Assembly (NCBI GenBank): GCA_009841075.1
Contig: VXMP01000090.1
Span: 1-64,000 of the forward strand
DNA from: Acidimicrobiia bacterium
GTDB lineage: Bacteria; Actinomycetota; Acidimicrobiia; Spongiisociales; Spongiisociaceae
Direction: 5' to 3'
DNA length: 64,000 nt
Shown: positions 41,935 through 50,541 of the stretch, in pieces
Layout: each line of letters begins with the position of its first letter
How positions within the stretch are numbered: the stretch's first letter is position 1
The notes under the pieces: model-generated
Told to the model about the DNA's origin: nothing
The model's input: only the letters and a program-made list of their open reading frames with translations
The model's database searches: none
Made by a program: the position numbers and the translations under genes

Positions 41935-44763
41935 TCAGGTTCGATCCTGACATCGGGCCTGTCGTATTTCGGCTTGGGACATGGTCCCGGGCCTTTGGTC
42001 GCGTTCGGAGAGCATGGCTTTACCGATGCAATGCACCACCTGTTCCCGGAGCGTTGCTGCCTCGGGTTTGAAGTCTTTCTGATCGACTCTTAGGTATTTC
42101 CAGGGAACGGTGCTTGTTCTGCTCACCGACTCGCACCAGCTCTGCATGGCGTGGTCTTTTTGTACGGTGCCTTCCCAAACCCTCCCCTTGGTCTCGATGA
42201 TCCAGTTGGTTTCGCCCGATTCGGTCTGCTGCACCACCGCCCAATCGGGGTAGTAGAAGCCGATGGCACCGTTGGGTTTCAGGTAGTCAACCCGGAAGGC
42301 GGTACCCGAAGCCCCCTGCTCGGTAGTGCCCAGTGCGGCAAAACGCAGCACGTCATCGGCATTGTCCAGGAACTTGGCGAATTGACGCTCAAATGAGTTA
42401 TAGGTGGCCACGAGGTTGAAGACGGTCTTGTCCGCCTCTAGAGGCGGTAGATCTCTTCTCCAGGCGAACGGACGGGTCTGAGAGAGCCGGAAATCGGCCT
42501 TTTCGTGCTCAAAGGGACGCTGCTCTACGGTGAGAGTGCCGATTTCTGTCGCCAGATATTTGGCGATCCCCTCCTTCAGCTCCGGACGGCCCAGATGGGA
42601 GCGCACCGCCGCATCGTCAGGCACCACCCGGCGGCCGAAACAGCGATTCAGTACGTAGGACTCCACGGAGGGGTAAAGCTCGGCAAAGCGGTTGGTAAGC
42701 CCGGCTTGGCTGACGACCCGATTGGTTATATCGGCCAGGATGTCTTTGGTTGGAGGAATATTTTTGATGGCAATGTCGGCCTGAGAGACCTGGGTTTCGG
42801 TGGTCAAAAAGTCCGTTTTGATACGTATCCGATATTGCTCGCTCAGGTCTTCCTGGTCATAAATGGCCTGCAGCGCATCCACCTCCAAGTCGGACAGTCT
42901 GCGGATGTTATGGGTGAGGCTCAGCTTGGGGATGGGGATGGCTATGTCGTATTCCATCCGTTCCCGAACCGGTTGGATGGTGACCGGCGGCTGCAAGGGT
43001 CGGGGGGTGGTCACCACGCTGACGCCCTCGGTTTCGAGCTGGTTGCGAAGGGTGTCCAACAGCCCGGGCGTACCCAGCACCTCCAGGGTCTGGGTGCGGT
43101 CGGGGCTCACCTGGGTCATCAGGCGCAGCCCACGTCCGATCACCTGCTCTGGGAGGATTTCGGCCTTAGCGGTGAATGGACGCAGCCCGAGCACCACCGA
43201 AACGTTGCGGACGTCCCAGCCCTCCCGCAGCATCAGCACGCTGACGATTACCTTGATCCTGCTCTCGACACGGTCTATGTCACGGGCCTCTTGCCGAGCC
43301 CGTTCAATGTCTCCCTTTCTGACCTCGCCCGTGTTATCGGTGTGGATTACCAGGATTTCCGACTCATCGAAGCCGAACCCCTCGGACAGGTATTCCCCTA
43401 TCCTGTCCGCCCATACGTTCTTCTCCGTCATGATGAACAGCACCGGCTTCACCGAGAGGGACTGGAAGACCTTATGGTGTTCTTTCCAACGTTCCACCGC
43501 CGCCCGTAGCCAGAAGCCGTATTTTTCTATAACATTTTTGTTTTTGACATCCTTCGGATCATCGGCCGGCCGGGTGGGCTGGTCCTCGTTGGTGACGATC
43601 AGGGGTGCCTTCACGATCCGGTCCTCCACCGCCTGGGCGAGCGGATAATCACAAACCGTCCAGGGGAAGTACATGCCGTTCTGGTCCTTGGGGGTGGCCG
43701 AGAAGTCCAGCCAGGCGTTTAGGCCCTGGGGCAGGTGCCGATGAATGGAGAGCAGGGATTTGGTCCAGGCCAGCTCGTCGTCGTGGACGTGGTGGGCCTC
43801 GTCGTTCATCACTACGAGATCGGGCAGCGACCTGACCCGTTCCAGCATGGAGCGTTGTGAGGAAGCGGCCAGGTCCTGGGCCGGTTTTTCCCCCAGCAGG
43901 GCGTCCACGGCGTTGGCCGGCGTCCAGGGCTGGTCACGGGACTCGTAGAGCTGGTGGATGTTGGTGAGGAACAGGTTGGAGGAAGGGTCGGGCTCGGTGG
44001 CTTCTCCGCGCAGGATCACCTTCAGAGAGAAACGGCCCTTCCACTCCGGTGGGATCAAGGGGAGATCGTGGAAAATCTGGTTATTGGCGAAGTCTTTTTC
44101 CAACCTCTGGTAGACGATCACGTTGGGGGCCACGATCAGGAAGTTGGTGGAAAGGCCCGAACCAGGAACCTTGAGCCGGTGGAAGAAGCACCACACCACC
44201 GCCATGGCCATCACCCAGGTTTTCCCGGAGCCGGTGGCCATCTTGAAGGCCAGACGGAGCAGGTCCGGAGGGGGTAGGTACTGCACCACCTCCGATTGGG
44301 ACTCGGGCAGATGGCGGCGCAGCTGTCTGCCCCCGTCCATGGTGGTCTGGAACGAAAAGCCTTCGGGAGGTTTTTCACCGTAGGTAGCGATCAGCTCCTG
44401 GAGGTCATGTTGCTCCGCTATCTCGACCAGCCAGGCCAGCGTTTCGATCGCCTCGCGTTGGCAGAAGTAGTAGCGAAACGGCGAATCAAACCCCTGGACT
44501 TCGTGGTCCTGGTCGAACCAATATTGGAACAGGCGGCGGGTGACCTCGGAGCAGCCTTGGTAATCGTTGGCCCGCCAATCGTCTACCGCGGCCCGTATCT
44601 TCGGGACCACCAGCAGCGGGCTGGGACGCCGTCCGGATTCGTCAACGCTCCATCCGATCGGCGTGTCTTCGTCCTTGACCAGATAGGAGGTGGGGGGTTC
44701 CCACGGGACGCGACTTGAGATCTCCGGTAAAACTTTGTCATAGTCTATTACAGGTTTAGTCAT
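41935..44763 (-). CDS. res: Type III restriction enzyme, Res subunit
   Basis: A 942-residue helicase-nuclease. The SF2 motor has Walker A M-A-T-G-S-G-K-T (175-182), a DEAH-type box N-D-E-A-H-H, F-S-A-T-P (motif III) and the R-G-L-R-L motif VI region (V-I-G-R-G-L-R). Near the C-terminus Y-P-D-W-A-V and W-I-I-E-T-K-G-R form the PD-ExK nuclease site. With Mod it cuts DNA bearing two unmethylated recognition sites. All key residues are present, so it looks active. It follows mod by three bases. Confidence 0.92.
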   Translation of the reverse strand: MTKPVIDYDKVLPEISSRVPWEPPTSYLVKDEDTPIGWSVDESGRRPSPLLVVPKIRAAVDDWRANDYQGCSEVTRRLFQYWFDQDHEVQGFDSPFRYYFCQREAIETLAWLVEIAEQHDLQELIATYGEKPPEGFSFQTTMDGGRQLRRHLPESQSEVVQYLPPPDLLRLAFKMATGSGKTWVMAMAVVWCFFHRLKVPGSGLSTNFLIVAPNVIVYQRLEKDFANNQIFHDLPLIPPEWKGRFSLKVILRGEATEPDPSSNLFLTNIHQLYESRDQPWTPANAVDALLGEKPAQDLAASSQRSMLERVRSLPDLVVMNDEAHHVHDDELAWTKSLLSIHRHLPQGLNAWLDFSATPKDQNGMYFPWTVCDYPLAQAVEDRIVKAPLIVTNEDQPTRPADDPKDVKNKNVIEKYGFWLRAAVERWKEHHKVFQSLSVKPVLFIMTEKNVWADRIGEYLSEGFGFDESEILVIHTDNTGEVRKGDIERARQEARDIDRVESRIKVIVSVLMLREGWDVRNVSVVLGLRPFTAKAEILPEQVIGRGLRLMTQVSPDRTQTLEVLGTPGLLDTLRNQLETEGVSVVTTPRPLQPPVTIQPVRERMEYDIAIPIPKLSLTHNIRRLSDLEVDALQAIYDQEDLSEQYRIRIKTDFLTTETQVSQADIAIKNIPPTKDILADITNRVVSQAGLTNRFAELYPSVESYVLNRCFGRRVVPDDAAVRSHLGRPELKEGIAKYLATEIGTLTVEQRPFEHEKADFRLSQTRPFAWRRDLPPLEADKTVFNLVATYNSFERQFAKFLDNADDVLRFAALGTTEQGASGTAFRVDYLKPNGAIGFYYPDWAVVQQTESGETNWIIETKGRVWEGTVQKDHAMQSWCESVSRTSTVPWKYLRVDQKDFKPEAATLREQVVHCIGKAMLSERDQRPGTMSQAEIRQARCQDRT

Positions 44764-44766
44764 GAT

Positions 44767-46725
44767 TCATTCACCATTAACATTAACATCGAAGGCTTGG
44801 GAGGTGTCGTTGCCGAAGATGTCGATCACCTTGATCAGAACACGGTATTGGCCGGGCTGCTCATAGGTGTGCGGGTCGGAGGTGAGCCTGAGCGTCCGAT
44901 CCCGGCGTGTGCGGTAGGTGACCCATCCTTGCATGAAGGTGTCGTTGCGGAAATCCCAGTCGGCCGCCCAGTAGTCGATGTAGTCCGACCATTGCTCGAT
45001 CTTGTCTCGCACCTCTTCGGAGATCAGGTCGGTGTTGGGGATGACAAAATCCTCCAGGGTTAGACAAACGGCCAGTCCCTCTGTTTTGACCTCCGCCTTG
45101 AGGTAGGCCAGCTCAAAGAAGTTGACGCTGCCTTCCTGGGCGTCGGTTTGTTCCATTACCTCACGTGGGATCTGCTTGAGCAGAAGTTTGACTCCCCTCT
45201 GTCGGGCCAGATCGTGCATCAAGCTCCCCTGGCTGGAATCGGGGTTCGGTCCGACCAAGCCCATCTCCCACTCCCATCCCAACACGTGTAGCTCCGGTTG
45301 TTGGAGATTGGCGCACTCCCCTACGGCCTGGTTGATCTCGTGGATGGTGACGGGTGCATCCACCGCGCCGATGTAAACCAGTGCCTTACCCTTCTTGCCG
45401 TGCAGGTGGGCGGTGCCCGGAATTGGCTCGGCACCGTACACCTTGAGGATGAACGCCAGGTATTCGTACATGGCCCGCTCCGAATCCCCCTGCTCCTTCC
45501 GGTCTCCGAAGGCCATGCCCTGCCAGTAGCGGCGTTCGTACTTGCCGAGATTCAGAAGCTCGAACGGACGGCAGTTGTCGATGTCGAGCAGCCGCTTGCG
45601 GGTTACGTGAACGCTCCAACGCCCCAGGTCGCACCCTATCCAACGGCGATTGAGTTCTTCGCTGGCGGCCAGGGTTGTGCCTGATCCGCAGAAAAAATCA
45701 GCGATTAAATCTCCTTCGTGGGAGGAAGATTTGATGATGCGCTCCAGCAAGGCCAATGGTTTCTGGGTAGGGTATCCAAGGTTTTCTTTACTATTTCCCT
45801 TAATTATTGATATGTCCCTAAACACGTCGTCTTGAACCTTGAACTCAAGGTCGAAGTCGAAGAGAACATCGTCTTCATGTAGGAGCCTGCTTAGTCGCTT
45901 TTCTACTATGGCTATCCTGCGCGTGATGAGTTTGTCCTTGCTTTTCTTAACAGTCTTGTACAGAACTTGATTGCCTGTGAGATATCGGATAAATCGATTT
46001 CGGTATTCACTGTCTGTCTCTTTGATAGGATTAAATTTAAAATTACTACTTTTGGTATAGCGTAAAATAGTGTCATGATTAGAAGGAAATTTCTGCTTAG
46101 TGTTTGACATTTTTCCGTACCGCCAAACGACTTCATTTCGAAAATTTTCTTTTCCAAAAATCTCATCTAGACAGGATCTGAGCAGATAGTTAACAGTTGG
46201 GTCACAGTGAACGTATAAAGTCCCATCAGTAGCAAGCAGGGCGCGGATCAGCTTCATCCGGTGGTAGATCATTGTGAGATATGAGCTGGTGCCTTCTCGC
46301 CAGGTATCGCGGTAGGCCTTTTCTTCTATGACGGACTGCTCTTTGGTGAGGCTTTCGTCCGTCTCTCCAACTTGGGCCTGGAAGGTGAAGTCGGCACCGG
46401 TGGCGAAGGGTGGGTCTATGTAGATCAGGTCTATCTTGCCGGCGAACTTTTCGAGCAGTGATCCCATCACCACCAGGTTGTCGCCCCAGATCAGTTTGTT
46501 CTTCCAACCCTCCTCGAAGGTGTCGCCTTCATCACCTTCATATACCTCAAATAACGTTACCCCCCCCCTGGGCGTATTTTTAGCATCTTGCGTGGCGCGG
46601 CTTTCGTTGACCGTCTCTATAACCTGGAAGGGGAGATTGACCCGAGGCGTCTCCCGGAGGGTGCCGTCAGGGTTGTATTTGCCGGGCCAGACCAGCTCGG
46701 TCTTGGTGATGTCGATCTTGGCCAT
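44767..46725 (-). CDS. mod: Type III modification methyltransferase, Mod subunit
   Basis: A 652-residue N6-adenine methyltransferase of the beta order. D-P-P-F (104-107) precedes the target-recognition region (about 200-310), and the SAM motif F-F-C-G-S-G-T-T (344-351) comes after it. It recognises the site and also directs Res. DNA for about residues 171-319 (45770-46215) is clearly AT-richer than the rest, suggesting an exchanged recognition cassette. The last 60 residues (T-Y-E-Q-P-G-Q-Y-R-V-L-I-K-V) look like an Ig/PKD-type beta domain. AGGGAG precedes the ATG. First gene of mod-res. Confidence 0.93.
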   Translation of the reverse strand: MAKIDITKTELVWPGKYNPDGTLRETPRVNLPFQVIETVNESRATQDAKNTPRGGVTLFEVYEGDEGDTFEEGWKNKLIWGDNLVVMGSLLEKFAGKIDLIYIDPPFATGADFTFQAQVGETDESLTKEQSVIEEKAYRDTWREGTSSYLTMIYHRMKLIRALLATDGTLYVHCDPTVNYLLRSCLDEIFGKENFRNEVVWRYGKMSNTKQKFPSNHDTILRYTKSSNFKFNPIKETDSEYRNRFIRYLTGNQVLYKTVKKSKDKLITRRIAIVEKRLSRLLHEDDVLFDFDLEFKVQDDVFRDISIIKGNSKENLGYPTQKPLALLERIIKSSSHEGDLIADFFCGSGTTLAASEELNRRWIGCDLGRWSVHVTRKRLLDIDNCRPFELLNLGKYERRYWQGMAFGDRKEQGDSERAMYEYLAFILKVYGAEPIPGTAHLHGKKGKALVYIGAVDAPVTIHEINQAVGECANLQQPELHVLGWEWEMGLVGPNPDSSQGSLMHDLARQRGVKLLLKQIPREVMEQTDAQEGSVNFFELAYLKAEVKTEGLAVCLTLEDFVIPNTDLISEEVRDKIEQWSDYIDYWAADWDFRNDTFMQGWVTYRTRRDRTLRLTSDPHTYEQPGQYRVLIKVIDIFGNDTSQAFDVNVNGE

Positions 46726-46762
46726 TGTCTCCCTCGCGCCCTGGGATGTAATAGGGGAGATA

Positions 46763-47449
46763 TTACAGAAGTCCTACCTGCCTGAAGCTATAGGTCTGAT
46801 CTGGCGACACAATGAGGTGATCGACCACTCGCAGGTTGATAGTGTCGGCGGCCAGGACAATGGCCCGGATAATTATCTGGTCGTGCTCGGTGGGTTCGAC
46901 CTGTCCATTCGGATGGTTGTGGGCCAGAACCAGGGCGGCGGCCTGGCGATGAAGCGCCGCCTCCACCACCCGACGGGGATACACGGCGGCCCGGTCGATA
47001 GTCCCCTCCTGAAGCAGCTCCACCCCGTTTCTAAGCAGCCGGTAGCCGGAGTCGAGATAGGCCACGGCGAACACCTCGTGTTTGAGCGCCCCGATCCGCA
47101 TCCGCCAGAAATCGCTCAACCGGTCGGCCTCGAGCAGAACCTCGGCTCCTTCGGTGGATTCCTGCAGGTAGCGGGTGGCCGACTCCCGGATTATGTGAAT
47201 CGAGATGGCGCTCACCTCGCCGATCCCTTCCACCGCTTGCAGATCGGAAAGCGGCGCGTCCAACACCCCTCGTAGACTGCCGAACCGCTCCAGAAGTGCT
47301 TTGGCGGGGACCTTCACGTCCGACCTTGGAATGGCCAGGGTGAGGATGATCTCGATGACCTCGTGGTCGGCCAGGCCTTTGAAGCCGCTTCTCAGGAAAC
47401 GTTGGCGGAGGCGTTGGCGGTGGCCGTGGTAGTGCGGGCTGGATGGCAT
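46763..47449 (-). CDS. radC: RadC-like JAB1/MPN-domain protein
   Basis: A 228-residue RadC family protein. The N-terminal helix-hairpin-helix part has V-E-G-I-G-E-V-S-A. The MPN domain shows A-H-N-H-P-N-G-x-V-E-P-T-x-x-D, the zinc-binding HxHxnPsG...D motif. Despite the name its repair role is doubtful; RadC proteins are often found beside restriction and mobile elements. It lies 37 bases upstream of mod on the same strand and may be co-transcribed. Confidence 0.9.
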   Translation of the reverse strand: MPSSPHYHGHRQRLRQRFLRSGFKGLADHEVIEIILTLAIPRSDVKVPAKALLERFGSLRGVLDAPLSDLQAVEGIGEVSAISIHIIRESATRYLQESTEGAEVLLEADRLSDFWRMRIGALKHEVFAVAYLDSGYRLLRNGVELLQEGTIDRAAVYPRRVVEAALHRQAAALVLAHNHPNGQVEPTEHDQIIIRAIVLAADTINLRVVDHLIVSPDQTYSFRQVGLL

Positions 47450-47582
47450 TCCGCAACCTTAGGCCTGGTTCTCTTAGGGTGTCGGATCAAGCTAACCTTG
47501 ATTAGATGCTTCTTGGTCACCTTGTTGGGCTACCTAAATCGCCGGGCTTTCGGGCCTGGTTTGTGTCATCGGTGGGTGGGGC

Positions 47583-50483
47583 GTGATCAGGACCGGGGAG
47601 GGTTCGGCCGGAAGGTCCGGTAGGTCGGTTCTTCGCTCCCGTCTGGGGTTGGTCCTGGTGACGGTCTTCATCGTGGGGCTGTTGGTGGTGCGGTTGGGGG
47701 CGGTGGCCTGGACCGACTACCTCTGGTACAGATCGGTTGACGCCACCTCGGTCTGGACCACCATCCTGATATCACGGGTGATCCTGGGGGCGATCGGGGT
47801 TTTGGTGGCCGCCCTGGTCATCTGGGTGAACCTGGAGGTGGTACAGCGGGTCAAGAACAACATCCTGCTGGTCGGAGGCCCCGACGACGAGGTGGTGCGG
47901 CGGCTGCGGGCATTGATCAGTGAAAACCGGAGGCTCGCCCATATCGGGGTGTCGATAATCCTCGGCCTGCTACTGGGGTTGGCGGCCTCTTCCTGGTGGC
48001 AGGATGTCCTGCTTTGGCGTAACGGGGTGTCCTTCGACAAGGCCGATCCGATCTTCGGTTCGGATGCCTCCTTCTATGTGTTCGCCCTGCCGGTCTACCG
48101 GAGCGTCCTCAGCTGGTTCATCCAGCTGGTGGTGGTGGCCGGTCTGGTTTCGGTGGCCTATCACTATCTGAACGGGGGCATCCAGCGCATCCCCAACCGA
48201 TTCCCGGTCTTCTCCGGCGGGGTCAAGTCGCACGTGTCGGTTCTGCTGGCGGCCCTGGCCATCCTGAAGGCGGTCGCCTATCGGCTGGACGCCTACGACC
48301 TGCTCTACTCCACCCGGGGTGCCATCTACGGTGCCTCCTACACGGACGTCACCGCCCATCGGCCCGCCCTTTTCCTGCTGATGGCGATCTCGATCTTGGC
48401 GGCCGGTTTGTTGCTTTGGAATATCCGTCAGGCGGGCTGGCTGCTGGTGGGGGTGGCGGCCGGGCTCTGGCTGATCGTTTCGGTGGTGGTCGGAGGGGTA
48501 ATCCCCGCCGCCATCGAGCGCTTCCGGGTTCAGCCCAACCAGTTCAACCTGGAGCGCCCCTACATCGAACACCACATCGAGTTCACGCTGGATGCCTACG
48601 GGATGGGGGAGGGACAGGTGGAGGTGCGCGACTTCGCCGCCTCCCGTGATCTGACCGCCCAGGACATCGTCGACAATCAGGCCACCATCAGCAACGTCAA
48701 GTTGTGGGATCCGGGCGTGCTGGCCCCGGCCTATTCCCAGCTGCAGGCCATCCGCCCCTACTACCAGATCTCCAATGTGGATACCGACCGCTATGTGATC
48801 GACGGGGAGCTGACCCAGGTCATGGTTGCCGCCCGGGAGCTGGACTCCGATGATCTGCCCGCCGAAGGATGGGTGAACGAGAAGCTGGTCTACACCCACG
48901 GGTTCGGCGAGGTGGTGTCGCGGGCCAACGACGTCAACCCCACCACCGGAGAACCCGATTTCCTGGTGCGGGATGTTCCGCCCAGGTCGATCGTTCCCGA
49001 ATTGCAGACAGCCCAGCCTCGCATCTATTACGGCGAGGCCGCCGAGACCGGCGACTATGTGATAGCCCGGACCAACCAGATGGAGGTGGACTACCCATCC
49101 GGCGAGGACGATTCGGTGGTGCGCAACACCTATGAGGGGGAAGGCGGGGTGGAGTTGTCCAATCTGACCACCCGGGCCGCCATGGCCTTCCGGTTCGGCG
49201 ATCTCAACATCCTCATCTCCCCGGAGCTCACCCCGGAGTCTCGGATGCTGATGGTGCGCAACGTGGTAGACCGTTTGGCGCTTGTGGCCCCGTTCCTGGT
49301 CGCCGACAACGATCCCTACCTGGCCCTGATCGAGGGCCGGACGGTGTGGATAGTCGACCTGTACTCCACCACCGACCGCTACCCGTATTCGGCACCGGTG
49401 ATCGACGATCGTCTCGGCCTTACCTCGGGGCTGGGCGACAGCTTCAACTACATCCGCAATTCGGTCAAGGCGGTGGTTGACGCCGAGGACGGCACCATGA
49501 AGCTGTACGTATTAGAGCCCACCGACCCACTCACCCAGGCCTATCGGAACGTGTTCCCCGAAGTGTTCAGCGACGCCTCGGAGATCAGCGAGGAACTCCA
49601 CAACCATCTGCGCTATCCCGAGGATATGTTCCGGGTGCAGTCGGAGATTTATGCCACCTATCACCAGCAGGACCCGCAGGATTTCTTCCAGGAAGAGGAC
49701 AAGTGGCAGATACCGGGAGAGCCCGCCACCTCCGATCGGGAGCTATTACGGGGCGACTTTTTCGACCAGACCGGCCGGGTGAGGTTGGACCTCCGCCAGA
49801 GCCTTCCCTACTACCTGCTGATGAAGCTGCCCGGCGAAGCCGACTTGTCCTATCTGATCCTGCAGAGCTTTAACCCGGCCAGCCGAGAGAACATGACCGC
49901 CTTCCTGGTGGGCAAGAGCGGCCCGGAAGACTACGGGGCGATCATCGACTACCGACTGCCCAGAGGAGAGCTGATCAACGGTCTGCAACAGGTCTCGGCC
50001 CGCATCGACCAGGACCCGATCATTTCCCAGCAGTTCACCCTGTTGGGACAGCAGGGTTCCGAGATTATCCGAGGCAACATGCTGGTGGTGCCGGTGGAGG
50101 AGTCCCTACTGTTCATCCAGCCCATCTACCTCCGGGCCGAAGGAGTGCTGCTCCCTGAGTTCAAGCGGGTGGTGGTGGTGTACGGCGAGCAGAATCCGCC
50201 CATCATGAGCAACTCGCTCGACGAGGCCCTGGTAGAGATTTTCGGTCCGGCGGCGGCGGTAGCCGAAACCTCCGAAGAGCCAATTTCCACCCCGGGGTCC
50301 GATGATCCGCTTCCGAGCGGGGAGGGGGATGTTCAGACCACCGTCCTCCAGATCGATCAGCTGCTCAACGAGGCGGATCAGGCCTTGCGTTCCGGCGACC
50401 TGGGCCTGTATCAGACCAAGGTGGACGAAGCCGCCCGACTAACCGATCGCCTGGTTCGGCTCATAGGAGAATCCGCTTCCTGA
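47583..50483 (+). CDS. UPF0182 family large membrane protein
   Basis: A 966-residue protein with about seven N-terminal membrane helices (to residue ~310), then a large extracytoplasmic domain and an acidic tail with a terminal helical segment. W-T-D-Y-L-W-Y, F-Y-V-F-A-L-P, Y-Y-Q-I-S-N-V-D-T-D-R-Y, and P-Y-Y-L-L-M-K-L-P-G are characteristic of UPF0182, a family found mainly in actinobacteria and cyanobacteria with no established function. The GTG start lies in an open upstream region without a strong ribosome site. Product name only; role unknown. Confidence 0.9.
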   Translation: MIRTGEGSAGRSGRSVLRSRLGLVLVTVFIVGLLVVRLGAVAWTDYLWYRSVDATSVWTTILISRVILGAIGVLVAALVIWVNLEVVQRVKNNILLVGGPDDEVVRRLRALISENRRLAHIGVSIILGLLLGLAASSWWQDVLLWRNGVSFDKADPIFGSDASFYVFALPVYRSVLSWFIQLVVVAGLVSVAYHYLNGGIQRIPNRFPVFSGGVKSHVSVLLAALAILKAVAYRLDAYDLLYSTRGAIYGASYTDVTAHRPALFLLMAISILAAGLLLWNIRQAGWLLVGVAAGLWLIVSVVVGGVIPAAIERFRVQPNQFNLERPYIEHHIEFTLDAYGMGEGQVEVRDFAASRDLTAQDIVDNQATISNVKLWDPGVLAPAYSQLQAIRPYYQISNVDTDRYVIDGELTQVMVAARELDSDDLPAEGWVNEKLVYTHGFGEVVSRANDVNPTTGEPDFLVRDVPPRSIVPELQTAQPRIYYGEAAETGDYVIARTNQMEVDYPSGEDDSVVRNTYEGEGGVELSNLTTRAAMAFRFGDLNILISPELTPESRMLMVRNVVDRLALVAPFLVADNDPYLALIEGRTVWIVDLYSTTDRYPYSAPVIDDRLGLTSGLGDSFNYIRNSVKAVVDAEDGTMKLYVLEPTDPLTQAYRNVFPEVFSDASEISEELHNHLRYPEDMFRVQSEIYATYHQQDPQDFFQEEDKWQIPGEPATSDRELLRGDFFDQTGRVRLDLRQSLPYYLLMKLPGEADLSYLILQSFNPASRENMTAFLVGKSGPEDYGAIIDYRLPRGELINGLQQVSARIDQDPIISQQFTLLGQQGSEIIRGNMLVVPVEESLLFIQPIYLRAEGVLLPEFKRVVVVYGEQNPPIMSNSLDEALVEIFGPAAAVAETSEEPISTPGSDDPLPSGEGDVQTTVLQIDQLLNEADQALRSGDLGLYQTKVDEAARLTDRLVRLIGESAS

Positions 50484-50541
50484 CCCACCTGCCCCTTCCA
50501 TCTCTATGATGATGGGCAACCGCCGAAGAAGGGGAGGGTAG

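Noticed and set aside
47486-47502. ATCAAG-N5-CTTGAT hairpin upstream of UPF0182
   Set aside because: Six-bp AT-rich stem, no other supporting signal.
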